This document shows, piece by piece, positions 1 to 8,019 of a DNA stretch of 64,000 bases (positions are counted from its first letter, which is position 1; each line of letters opens with the position of its first letter). Both the position numbers and the translations under genes were made by a program. Source of the DNA: JBGTSJ01 sp041940305. GTDB taxonomy: Bacteria; Planctomycetota; Planctomycetia; Planctomycetales; Planctomycetaceae. A model generated the notes under the pieces. It worked only from the letters and a program-made list of their open reading frames with translations. It was not told the origin of the DNA and did not search any database. The stretch lies in NCBI GenBank assembly GCA_041940305.1, contig JBGTSJ010000003.1:248001-312000 (forward strand), written 5' to 3'.

Positions 1-74
1 CCCGTGATCCGGAATCAGCGCGCGTCGGATATTCGACGTCCCGAGCCAGTTGCCTCGCGTCAAAGCCAGCACCG

Positions 75-1562
75 CTACTGCCGTCCCGCCAGCTCCACCA
101 GCGTACGAACCATCACGCCGGTCCCGCCCCCTTCCTTGTGCGGCTTGCTGCTCTCGGCGAACGCCGGCCCGGCGATGTCCAGGTGCACCCACGGCGTCTC
201 CCCCACGAACTTCTGCAGAAACTTCGCCGCCGTGATCGACCCGCCCCACCGCGTGCCGACGTTCTTGCAGTCGGCGACTTCGCTCTTGAGCTGCTCGTTG
301 AACGAATCGCACATCGGCATCTGCCAGACCTCCTCCCCCGCGGCCTTCGCTGCTGACAGCACGGCGTCGCACCACGGCTGATCGTTCGTGAACGCGCCCG
401 CGATCTCCTCGCCGAGTGCGACGACGCACGACCCGGTCAGCGTCGCCAGATCAATCAGCTTCGCGGCACCCTGGTCCACCGCGTACGCGAGCACGTCCGC
501 CAGCACGAGCCGCCCTTCAGCGTCGGTGTTGTGAACTTCGATCGTCACGCCGTTCCGCGCCGTCAGCACGTCCCCCAGCTTGTACGCGTCTCCTCCCGGC
601 ATGTTCTCGACCAGCCCCATCATCCCCACGACGTTCACCGGCAGCTTGAGTCGCGCGATCGCCGTCATCGCGGCCAGCACCGCCGCCGCCCCCGACATGT
701 CCCCTTTCATCGTCTTCATGCCGTCCGACGTCTTGAGCGACAGACCGCCGCTGTCGAACGTCACCCCCTTCCCGATCAGCCCGATCGGCGCCTGGTCCTT
801 TGCCCCTCCGCGATGCTCCAGCACGACGACTCGCGGCGAGCGCGTGCTGCCGCGCGCTACCGCCAGCAGCGACCCCATTCGCTCCTGCTGCAGCCGCGCC
901 TCGTCCAGGATGTCGCACTGCAGCCCGTGTTCCTGCGCAAGCTGCTCCGCGCGGCGGGCGAAGGTCTCGGGATACAGCTCCCCCGGATGGCGATTAATCA
1001 GCTCCCGCGCCAGATTGACGGCTTCGCCCACAATCCGGCCCCTCTCAACGGCCGTCCTGATGTCATCCGCCGACTTCCCGGGAACAGCCAGCGTCGCACG
1101 CCCGAATTCGAATCGCTCCGGCTCCCGGCGATACAGCCCCTGTCCCACGCACCCCACCGTCAATGCCACGGCGGCCGGCTCCGCGAAGCCCGCGGCGCAC
1201 TCCGCCGACGTGCACGCCGTCGACGGCACCGCCAACGCCACGTGCTCATACGCGCGGGACGAAATCCGCCGCACGGCCGACATCAGCGTGCGGTGAACTC
1301 CCGACGGCGTCAGTTTCTCCGGCTTGCCAAGCCCCGCCAGCAGAATCCGCCGCGGACCTTTCACGAGCGCGTCACGAATCTCCAGAAGATCCCCCGCCTT
1401 CCCCGTCAGATCCCCCGCTTCGCGCAGCCGCGTGATGCGACCCTCAATCGCCCCGTCGAGCTCCGCCAACTCGGGCGGCAGGTCGCTCGCTTCCGATACG
1501 AGAACGATCAACCAGTCCGCCTCAACAGCGGACAACGGCTGCGCAACAACATTCAGCTCCAT
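75..1562 (-). CDS. pepA: Leucyl aminopeptidase (M17 family)
   Basis: Cytosolic di-metal (Zn/Mn) exopeptidase that removes N-terminal residues from peptides. The 495-residue length is normal for the family. The N-terminal half is the variable macro-like domain. The catalytic half carries the M17 metal and active-site residues: GKGVTFDSGGLSLK with Lys265, Asp270 and Lys277, Asp288 in KGDMSG, and the signature NTDAEGRL at 345-352 with Asp347 and Glu349. The ATG at 1562 opens directly into the family N-terminus and the stop is at 75. It is a single leftward gene, divergent from the acetyltransferase gene at 1879. Family assignment is secure; the peptide range is not readable from sequence. Confidence 0.97.
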   Translation of the reverse strand: MELNVVAQPLSAVEADWLIVLVSEASDLPPELAELDGAIEGRITRLREAGDLTGKAGDLLEIRDALVKGPRRILLAGLGKPEKLTPSGVHRTLMSAVRRISSRAYEHVALAVPSTACTSAECAAGFAEPAAVALTVGCVGQGLYRREPERFEFGRATLAVPGKSADDIRTAVERGRIVGEAVNLARELINRHPGELYPETFARRAEQLAQEHGLQCDILDEARLQQERMGSLLAVARGSTRSPRVVVLEHRGGAKDQAPIGLIGKGVTFDSGGLSLKTSDGMKTMKGDMSGAAAVLAAMTAIARLKLPVNVVGMMGLVENMPGGDAYKLGDVLTARNGVTIEVHNTDAEGRLVLADVLAYAVDQGAAKLIDLATLTGSCVVALGEEIAGAFTNDQPWCDAVLSAAKAAGEEVWQMPMCDSFNEQLKSEVADCKNVGTRWGGSITAAKFLQKFVGETPWVHLDIAGPAFAESSKPHKEGGGTGVMVRTLVELAGRQ

Positions 1563-1878
1563 CAGTCAGGCTCCATTCCAGGGTGCGGCTCATTCGACCG
1601 AATTCAGATGCCCGAGTCCAGAGTCCCGCGCCGTGGCTGCTCGGTGGTGCGGCTGCTCAATGTAAGGCTCGCCCCCTCCACCCCCCTCTCCCCGCGAGAC
1701 AGCTCTCTATTCCCCACAGCTTCATGCGGGGAGAGGGGACGGGGGTGAGGGGCCGCAACTGACGCACTTTCTCGGAGACACGCCCAGCGATCACTCACGT
1801 TCTCCAGTGGTGCTGTTCGTTGCTCGACTCGCTGTACGGCTCGAATCCTCCCCTTCGCTTGCGTTACGATGGAGAGCA
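1563..1878. other. Intergenic stretch with an inverted repeat
   Basis: This divergent intergenic stretch of about 316 bases between pepA and the GNAT gene has no convincing coding sequence. It holds a perfect 13-bp inverted repeat, CCCCTCTCCCCGC at 1683-1695 and its complement at 1726-1738, separated by 30 bases and followed by a G-rich tract. It looks like a dispersed C/G-rich repeat, not a promoter. The promoters of both flanking genes must lie here, but I could not pick out a -35/-10 pair. Confidence 0.6.
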
Positions 1879-2385
1879 ATGCTCCACATCCGCACCTACC
1901 AGCCCGACGACCTCCCGACGCTCCGTGCGCTCACGGCCGCAGCATTCGACGGCGTCTCCATCGACCAGGGGATCGAACGTGCGTTCGGTCCGATCAATGG
2001 CCGCGACTGGCGCTGGCGCAAGATGCGGCACGTCGATGAGGACGCGCAGCGCGACCCGGCGGGGATCTTCATCGCCGAAGACGACGCCGGCCATGTCATC
2101 GGATTCATCTCGACCTGGTCCGACCGCGAGGCGGGAATCGGCCACATCCCGAACCTGGTCGTCGCGGAGGGACGGCGCGGACAGGGGATCGGACGGCGGC
2201 TGATCGAACACGCCCTGCAGCAGTTCCGTAACGCCGGCCTGACGCACGCGAGGATCGAAACGCTCGTCCAGAACGAGATCGGCAACGGCCTCTACACGTC
2301 CATCGGGTTCCGCGAAGTCGCCCGGCAGATTCACTTCGCAATGGACCTCTCGGCCGGCCAACCCTCCGGCAAGGCGACCCGCTGA
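1879..2385 (+). CDS. GNAT family N-acetyltransferase
   Basis: Probable acetyl-CoA-dependent acetyltransferase of 168 residues, cytosolic, substrate unknown. The GNAT core is visible: the N-terminal strand IRTYQPDDLPTL, the central strand IPNLVVAEGRRGQGIG, and the acetyl-CoA pyrophosphate loop RRGQGIGRRL followed by the C-terminal NGLYTSIGFRE segment typical of RimI-like enzymes. I chose the ATG at 1879 over upstream in-frame codons because GGAGAG lies just before it and the domain starts immediately. The stop overlaps the start of rfbD (TGATG), so the two are probably co-translated. Whether the acetyltransferase acts in the same sugar pathway is only inference from the overlap. Confidence 0.85.
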   Translation: MLHIRTYQPDDLPTLRALTAAAFDGVSIDQGIERAFGPINGRDWRWRKMRHVDEDAQRDPAGIFIAEDDAGHVIGFISTWSDREAGIGHIPNLVVAEGRRGQGIGRRLIEHALQQFRNAGLTHARIETLVQNEIGNGLYTSIGFREVARQIHFAMDLSAGQPSGKATR

Positions 2386-3224
2386 TGCGCACCGCCATCA
2401 TTGGAGCGCACGGACAACTCGGTTCGGAACTGGCGCGCCGGCTGGCCGACGCCATTCCGCTCGGACGCGCTGAGATCGACATCGCCGACGCAGCCTCCGT
2501 TACGGCGGCGCTGGACGCGCGACACCCCGAACTGGTCATCAACGCCGCCGCGTACAACCTCGTGGACGGGGCCGAAGACGAGCCGGACGTCGCGATGGCC
2601 GTCAACGCCGGCGGCCCGCGGAATCTCGCCCGCTGGTGTGCCGCACACGATGCCACGCTGGTGCACGTGAGCACCGACTACGTCTTCGGCGACGACCCTC
2701 AACGCGACCGTCCCTACACCGAAGATGACGCGCCCGGCCCCGTCAGCGCCTACGGCCGCAGCAAACTGGCCGGTGAGAATCACGTCCGCACCGAATGCCC
2801 GCGGCACTTCGTCCTCCGCACCTGCGGCCTGTACGGACGCAGCCCCACGCAGCAGAAAGGAAACTTCGTCTCCACCATGCTGAGGCTGGGGCGCGAACGG
2901 CACGAACTCCGCATCGTCGACGACCAGCGCTGCACCCCCACTTCGGTCACCGACCTCGCCGATGCGCTCATCTCCCTTTCACAGACGAACGCCTACGGCC
3001 TCTACCACGCCACCAACTCAGGCAGCGCCACCTGGCGGGAGTTCGCCGAAGAGATCTTCCGCCTCGCCGGCCTGAGCGTCCGCGTCGTGCCGATCTCCTC
3101 GGCCGACTACGGCGCCCGCGCTCAGCGTCCCCCCTACAGCGTCCTCGACTGCAGCAAACTCGCAGCAACCCTCGGCCGTCCGCTGCCGCACTGGAAAGCC
3201 GCGCTGGCGAACTTCCTCAAGTGA
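2385..3224 (+). CDS. rfbD: dTDP-4-dehydrorhamnose reductase (RmlD)
   Basis: Last enzyme of dTDP-L-rhamnose synthesis, reducing dTDP-4-keto-L-rhamnose with NAD(P)H in the cytosol. The 279 residues form an extended SDR fold. The nucleotide-binding GAHGQLG sits at residues 7-13, the catalytic Tyr123/Lys127 pair lies in YGRSK, and STDYVF and the C-terminal PPYSVLDCSKL segment are characteristic of RfbD. Its ATG overlaps the stop of the GNAT gene by one base. No other rml genes lie nearby, so the rest of the pathway is elsewhere. A 33-bp palindromic hairpin at 3253-3285 follows and probably ends transcription. Confidence 0.93.
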   Translation: MRTAIIGAHGQLGSELARRLADAIPLGRAEIDIADAASVTAALDARHPELVINAAAYNLVDGAEDEPDVAMAVNAGGPRNLARWCAAHDATLVHVSTDYVFGDDPQRDRPYTEDDAPGPVSAYGRSKLAGENHVRTECPRHFVLRTCGLYGRSPTQQKGNFVSTMLRLGRERHELRIVDDQRCTPTSVTDLADALISLSQTNAYGLYHATNSGSATWREFAEEIFRLAGLSVRVVPISSADYGARAQRPPYSVLDCSKLAATLGRPLPHWKAALANFLK

Positions 3225-3252
3225 GTGCCGCGGCGATCGCAGAACGATGCTC

Positions 3253-3285
3253 AGAAACCCGGTTTCTTGAAGAAGCCGGGTTTCT
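3253..3285. terminator. Bidirectional hairpin between convergent rfbD and yidD
   Basis: AGAAACCCGG at 3253-3262 pairs perfectly with CCGGGTTTCT at 3276-3285. The intervening bases also pair partly through TTCTTGAAGAA, so almost the whole 33 bases can fold. It sits between two convergent genes, the expected place for a shared terminator. It could instead be a member of a dispersed palindrome family. Confidence 0.6.
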
Positions 3286-3292
3286 CCAGCAC

Positions 3293-3541
3293 CTACGGCG
3301 GATCATACCCCCCGCGGCAGTAGGGATGGCAACGGCACACGCGCCACACGCCGCGGGCCGCGCCCGAGACCGCGCCGTATTTCTTCACCGCCTGAATGAA
3401 GTACTCGCTGCACGAGGGAATGTACCGGCATTGCGCACCGGCCAGGCTCTGCAGCAGCGGGCTGATCGCCAGCTGGTAGCAGCGCACCAGGCCGATGAGC
3501 AGCAGTCCCGGCAGGTTCCAGAGGAATCGCAGCAGCTTCAC
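3293..3541 (-). CDS. yidD: Membrane protein insertion efficiency factor YidD
   Basis: Small (82 aa) membrane-associated protein of the YidD/DUF37 family, thought to assist YidC-dependent insertion of inner-membrane proteins. The family core is clear: an N-terminal amphipathic/hydrophobic helix, then ISPLLQ, CRYIPSCSEYFIQAV and the C-terminal RCHPYCRGGYDPP. Its ATG overlaps the end of rnpA by four bases, so it is translationally coupled to it. The rnpA-yidD pairing is the widespread bacterial arrangement, but rpmH and yidC are absent here. Confidence 0.95.
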   Translation of the reverse strand: MKLLRFLWNLPGLLLIGLVRCYQLAISPLLQSLAGAQCRYIPSCSEYFIQAVKKYGAVSGAARGVWRVCRCHPYCRGGYDPP

Positions 3542-3942
3542 TGCGTTTGTTCCGTGTGAGTTGGCGGATCGCCCGCAGGGGGCGCGGGCGGCGTCAGCAG
3601 TCGTTTGGCCAGCCGGCGAGTCAGGGCTGTCAGCGATGACTGGTACTCCTGCAGTCCCGCGCCCGAATTCTCGCGTGGGATCAGGATCAGGTCGAGTCCT
3701 TCGGGGACGTCGTGCTGGCTGAGCCGGTACGCTTCCCGCAGCAGCCGGCGGATTCGATGCCGCACGATCGAATTCCCATGCTTGCGCGACACGCTCAACC
3801 CGATGCGCGTGGATCCCAGCGGATTGACGGCCGCGAAGACCAGCAGGTGACTGTCGCCGGCCCGCTGCCTGAGCCCATAGATCCGCTCAAAGTCGCGCTC
3901 GCTGCGCAGCCGCCGTGTGGAGGGAAAGGGAAACTCGGCCAC
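3538..3942 (-). CDS. rnpA: Ribonuclease P protein component
   Basis: Basic protein subunit of RNase P, which matures tRNA 5' ends. 134 residues. Near the N-terminus is RRLRSERDFERIYGLRQRAG, followed by IGLSVSRKHGNSIVRHRIRR and LLREAYR, the RNR/KRNRIKR-type RNA-binding stretch. In this copy the usual NR-K-R is HRIRRLLRE. The start is GTG at 3942, two bases after the stop of the upstream membrane-protein gene. The C-terminal Pro-rich extension (PPAPPAGDPPTHTEQTQ) is unusual in length. Downstream yidD overlaps by four bases. The group reads dnaJ-like > membrane protein > rnpA > yidD. Confidence 0.93.
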   Translation of the reverse strand: MAEFPFPSTRRLRSERDFERIYGLRQRAGDSHLLVFAAVNPLGSTRIGLSVSRKHGNSIVRHRIRRLLREAYRLSQHDVPEGLDLILIPRENSGAGLQEYQSSLTALTRRLAKRLLTPPAPPAGDPPTHTEQTQ

Positions 3943-3944
3943 GG

Positions 3945-4352
3945 CTATGCCGACCCCTGTTGCTCTGTCGAAGCTCCGTCGTCGGGGGAAGGGGATGCAC
4001 TCTCATCCGCGGGAACGGGAGGGGCCGCGGTCTCCTGTCCGCGCCGTTGCTCCCTCGCGCGGCTCTCCCGGTCGTCCAGCCGCCGGGCGATCCCGCGGGC
4101 CGCGATCGCGACGATCAGGATCAGCAGCCCCGTCAGCGCGATGCTCGTCACCATCATCGTCAGCGAGATCACGCTCCGCGCCCGCTGCTTCTGCTCGGCC
4201 GTCCGCACCGGTTCTCCGTTCGGCGCATGGTTACTCACTGCGGACCCATCTGTCTCGTCTCCCGACTGTGCGGTAACATCGGCAGCGAGAACGCACAGCG
4301 CGAGCGATGCCAGCAACAGGCGCGGCAGAATCTGACGGATCGGGACTACCAC
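3945..4352 (-). CDS. Small exported single-span membrane protein, function unknown
   Basis: 135 residues of no recognised family. There is a cleavable-looking signal peptide (LLLASLALCVLAADVTAQ), a short polar segment, then one strong transmembrane helix around residues 62-85 (ISLTMMVTSIALTGLLILIVAIAA). A charged, low-complexity cytoplasmic tail rich in R, E, A and P follows. The start overlaps the end of the dnaJ-like gene by seven bases and the stop is two bases before rnpA, so it lies inside the operon. The position suggests a link with protein folding or insertion, but that is guilt by location only. Confidence 0.75.
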   Translation of the reverse strand: MVVPIRQILPRLLLASLALCVLAADVTAQSGDETDGSAVSNHAPNGEPVRTAEQKQRARSVISLTMMVTSIALTGLLILIVAIAARGIARRLDDRESRAREQRRGQETAAPPVPADESASPSPDDGASTEQQGSA

Positions 4353-5287
4353 AGGCTCGCCCGGGGTGAGAGGGGAGCGGCTTCATCGAACTGCCGCAGC
4401 AGGTCCGCGGCACGTTCGTCCAACGTCCTGGGGACGACAATCTTCACGACCACGAACTGATCGCCGCGGGCCTTTGTTTTCTGATCCGCCACGCCCAGTC
4501 CGCGCATGCGGATCTTCGTTCCCGAGGACGTCCCCGCGGGGATCGTCAGCGTCACCTGCCCATCGCTGAGCGTCGGCACATCCACCTTCGTCCCCAGCGC
4601 GGCTTCGGCGATCGTGACCGGCACGTCCAGCAGGATATCGTTCCCCTCCCGGCGGAAGTATGGATGCGGAGCGACGCGGACCGTCACCAGCAGATCGCCC
4701 GCCCCGGCGTCCCCCGGCTCTCCCTGCCCCGCCAGTCGAATGACGCTCCCTTCCCGCACACCGGGAGGGATCTTCACCGTCATCCGTTCCACCTTACCGT
4801 TCCGCTGCAGCGAGACGTCGTGGTCCCCACCCGACGCGGCGACCGTGAACGGCACGTTGATCTCCGAGCGGAGATCGGAACCACGCCGCGGCTGCGCCCT
4901 CGTCCGCCCGCCGCCGCCGCCGCCGAACTGCTGCCCGAACGCGCCGCCAAAGATGTCCCCCAGATCCACCTGTCCGCCGAACAGGTCCCCCAGGTCAATC
5001 GGCCCGCTCCCGCCGCGGAAGCCGCCTCCCGGAAACGGCCCGCCTCCGGCCCCACCGGCCGCCTGCGCATACTTGTACGCGTCGCCGAACTGGTCGTACT
5101 GCTTCCGCTTGTCGGCGTCTCCCAGCACCTCATACGCCTCGGCCGCCTGCTTGAACCGCTCGGCCGCGGCCGTATCCCCCGGCTTCGCATCCGGATGATT
5201 CTGGCGCGCAATCTTCTTGTAGGCCTTGCGGATCTGATCCGCAGTGGCGTTCTTCGGAACCCCCAGCACCTTGTAGTAGTCTGCCAT
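4346..5287 (-). CDS. DnaJ/CbpA-type co-chaperone without zinc finger
   Basis: Hsp40 co-chaperone predicted to stimulate DnaK ATPase and deliver substrates. The J-domain occupies residues 1-70 with HPD at 31-33. A long Gly/Phe-rich linker follows (about 78-128), then two C-terminal substrate-binding beta-domains (INVPFTVAASGGDHDV, KIPPGVREGSVIRLAGQG). There is no CxxCxGxG zinc-finger domain, so this is a type II/CbpA-like protein. At 313 residues it is normal for that class. It leads the leftward group containing rnpA and yidD. DnaJ proper and DnaK are not in the window. Confidence 0.92.
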   Translation of the reverse strand: MADYYKVLGVPKNATADQIRKAYKKIARQNHPDAKPGDTAAAERFKQAAEAYEVLGDADKRKQYDQFGDAYKYAQAAGGAGGGPFPGGGFRGGSGPIDLGDLFGGQVDLGDIFGGAFGQQFGGGGGGRTRAQPRRGSDLRSEINVPFTVAASGGDHDVSLQRNGKVERMTVKIPPGVREGSVIRLAGQGEPGDAGAGDLLVTVRVAPHPYFRREGNDILLDVPVTIAEAALGTKVDVPTLSDGQVTLTIPAGTSSGTKIRMRGLGVADQKTKARGDQFVVVKIVVPRTLDERAADLLRQFDEAAPLSPRASLW

Positions 5288-5745
5288 AACCCCCGTCAGT
5301 CAGAGATGTTCACACCCATCATAGACCCCCAGCGAATCGCAGTGGAGGCATCGACAACTTCTTTCGGCAACTCGATTCGCCTGATCCGGAAACGAGGCAG
5401 ATTCCTGACTCATGCATGGTGCTCTTGGTGCCTTGGTGGTTTCTCATTGACCGGGCCAAATTGAACCACAAAGACACCAAGGGCACAAAGAAGTGGAAAG
5501 TATTGCGTCGACTGCGGACTGCCCGGACTCATCTCGGACGCCCACACCAAAAGACGTGCCAATCGTCCTTATCCGTGCGCATCCGTGAGATCCGTGGTTG
5601 ACCCTGGGGTTCGGCCACGGGGCCGCAATGGAGGACTACGTGGTTCCCGCACGTAAAGGGTCGTCTTGTCCCATTTTGCGCCGTCTGCGATAACCCCGCC
5701 GTCGCTCCATCATCGCCGGACGCCGACTCGCCGCACGGACGCAGC
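5288..5745. other. Intergenic stretch with dispersed-repeat fragments
   Basis: About 458 bases between the divergent dnaJ-like and kinase-like genes, with no plausible coding sequence. Between about 5420 and 5490 it holds an imperfect inverted repeat: CTTGGTGCCTTGGTGGTTT and, about 20 bases later, AACCACAAAGACACCAAGGG. Near 5570-5610 is a run repeating ATCCGTG (GCGCATCCGTGAGATCCGTGG). These phrases look like repeat debris, not regulatory sites. Confidence 0.55.
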
Positions 5746-8019
5746 GTGGACCCTCCCTCCTCACAACTCGTGCAACGCCTCGCCGCTCTCGGACTGGGGA
5801 CGTCGCGCGAGCTGCGCCGCTGCCGGCCTCGCGTCCGCCGCCTGGCGCGCGACCTCCCCACGTTCGACACCGTCTGGATCGATGCGCTGGTCCAGGACCG
5901 CCGGCTCACCACGTTTCAGGCCGCCGTCCTCGGGTCCCCCAGCCCCGACTCACTCGTCGTCGGACGGTACGTTCTCATCGACCGGATTGGCAGCGACCGT
6001 CAGTTTACCCACTACCGGGTCCGCAGCCGCGACGACCGCCGGCCGCGCGTTCTCACAATCGTCGAGCAGCCCGCCGAAGCCCACTCCGCTGCCGCCCGGC
6101 TGGAGAACCTCGTGGAGCGGCTCCACGCCGCCAAAGATCCCAGCGTTGGACGAATCGAGGCATTCGCCGCCGAAGCCGGGCGGATGATCGTCGTCGGCCC
6201 CTGGGTGGAAGGGCCGACGCTGCAGGAACTGCTCGTCCGCCGCGGGCGATTCCCTACCGACGTCGTCCTGGCTCTCCTGAGGCAGATCGTCTCCGCCCTG
6301 TGCGATCTCGACCGCTGCGGCGTCGTGCACGGCGACCTCCGGCTGCGCAATGTGCGGCTCACCGCGCGCGGCGACGCCGTCCTGATGCGGCCCGGACTGT
6401 TCCCCGCCCTCTGGCCCGAACTGACGATCCACTCCGAGCTTCCCCCCGACTGCTACGACACCATAGCACCCGAGCTGATCGACACCGGCCGCCCCGCCAC
6501 GAGTCGCAGCGACATGTACGCTCTCGGCTGCATGATGTGGGAGCTGCTCGCCGGTCGCCCCCCGTTTCCCCACGGCGACCCTCTCGCCAAACTGGTCGCA
6601 CACCAGACCCGCCGCATCCCCGATGTCCGCATCTGGTCCCCGGAGACCCCGGCCTCTCTCGCCGACCTGATCGTGCGTCTGACCTCCTCCGATCCGCAGC
6701 AGCGACCCGCGGGCTTCGAGCCGATCCGATCCGGCCTGCGCGGATCACGCGCATCGTCCCGTCGGCGTCTCTCGCGCTTCCTCGCCGCTTTCGGCGCTCC
6801 TGCCGGACCCCATCGCCCGGCCGAGGAGGAACGTCCGCGCCGCCCGTTCTCGACCGCCGCCGCCGCGATGCTCCTGCTGCTCTGTGCGGTCGGACTGCTC
6901 CATGCCGGAGCTCGGACAGAACTGCTCCATATCGCTCAGTCTTTCACGCAGCGACTGCAGCCGACCGACGAACCCGCGCCGCCCAAAGATGCATCCCCCG
7001 CAGAGCAGCGCCTGGCCGAGATCGGCCGGCCCGATGCGGACGGCGTCATTCGGCTGGAATCCGCGACCGAGTATGCCGCGGCCGAGATCGCCGTTGTCGG
7101 TCCCCTCACGCTGCGCAGCACCGGCGACGAACCGGCCGTGATCGTCGTCCGCGACGGACCGCTGCGCCTCTGGGCCGAACGCGTCGTGCTGGACAACGTC
7201 ATCCTGCGTGCAGAATCCGCAACCGCCGGCGGCGATCTTCCCGCGCCGGATGCGTTGTTCGTCGTCGATTCGCAGGACCTCGCCATGCGCCGCTGCGCGT
7301 TCGTCCCGCAGGAATCCGGCTCACAAACGGCTCTCGTCTGGTCTCCGCTCGATCCCGCATCGGCCGTTCCACAAAGACTGATCGTGCGGGATACCGTGTT
7401 TGCGGGTCCCGGGACAGCGCTGGACCTCATGCTCCCCGCCACGTCTCTCGATCTCGACAACGTCCTCAAGGTCAGCGCGGGCCCCATGCTGCGGTTGCAG
7501 GGGAACGCATCCGCCAGTCGTCGCCCCCTCAGGCTTGCGGCGCGGCGCGTCACCCTGCGGGCCGCGGGCGCACTGATCAGTTGGACCGGCGACGGAGCCC
7601 CCTGCGTCGTCGATGCCAGCCTCACCGACTGCGTCCTCGACGTCGCCGGCTCCGCCCCTCTGCTGGAGCTCGACGCGCCGTCGCTCCCAGGCAACTGGCA
7701 CAGTGTCATCCGCATCACCGGAGAAGGCTCGATCCTCCGTCCCGAGACTATCATTGCCGGGCGCCGCGACTTCGCGGGAAACACCGAACCGCTCCCCTCC
7801 GATCAACTCGCCATCGAGGGTCTGCAGCTGGCGGAGTTCACGTTCGCCGGAGACGACCCGCTGCTCCCGGATAGCTCGCGTGTTGAGGGAAGCGTGGGAT
7901 ATCGCCGCTCGGCACGGCCGCCGGGAATCGCGCCGGAGCGGTTACCCCGGCCGGCGCGCGATCCCTACAATTTGGCGGAAGCAGCCGGCTCCCAGCCCCC
8001 TCGACGCTCGAGACGATGA
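5746..8019 (+). CDS. Kinase-fold protein without catalytic motifs, membrane anchor and repeat-rich C-terminal domain
   Basis: 757 residues. Residues 72-330 follow the Ser/Thr kinase fold: VHGDLRLRN at 194-202 matches the catalytic loop and keeps Asp197 and Asn202, APEL is at 241-244, and SDMYALGCMMWELLAG matches subdomain IX. The glycine loop is missing, no VAIK lysine is visible, and DFG is replaced by RPG (215-217), so it is probably a pseudokinase. One transmembrane helix lies near 372-390. The last 340 residues look like right-handed beta-helix rungs (repeated VVDS, IVRDTVF, LDLDNVL units). The GTG at 5746 starts it. The stop overlaps panC by four bases (ATGA). A structural or sensory role is inferred, not shown. 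Confidence 0.75.
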   Translation: MDPPSSQLVQRLAALGLGTSRELRRCRPRVRRLARDLPTFDTVWIDALVQDRRLTTFQAAVLGSPSPDSLVVGRYVLIDRIGSDRQFTHYRVRSRDDRRPRVLTIVEQPAEAHSAAARLENLVERLHAAKDPSVGRIEAFAAEAGRMIVVGPWVEGPTLQELLVRRGRFPTDVVLALLRQIVSALCDLDRCGVVHGDLRLRNVRLTARGDAVLMRPGLFPALWPELTIHSELPPDCYDTIAPELIDTGRPATSRSDMYALGCMMWELLAGRPPFPHGDPLAKLVAHQTRRIPDVRIWSPETPASLADLIVRLTSSDPQQRPAGFEPIRSGLRGSRASSRRRLSRFLAAFGAPAGPHRPAEEERPRRPFSTAAAAMLLLLCAVGLLHAGARTELLHIAQSFTQRLQPTDEPAPPKDASPAEQRLAEIGRPDADGVIRLESATEYAAAEIAVVGPLTLRSTGDEPAVIVVRDGPLRLWAERVVLDNVILRAESATAGGDLPAPDALFVVDSQDLAMRRCAFVPQESGSQTALVWSPLDPASAVPQRLIVRDTVFAGPGTALDLMLPATSLDLDNVLKVSAGPMLRLQGNASASRRPLRLAARRVTLRAAGALISWTGDGAPCVVDASLTDCVLDVAGSAPLLELDAPSLPGNWHSVIRITGEGSILRPETIIAGRRDFAGNTEPLPSDQLAIEGLQLAEFTFAGDDPLLPDSSRVEGSVGYRRSARPPGIAPERLPRPARDPYNLAEAAGSQPPRRSRR

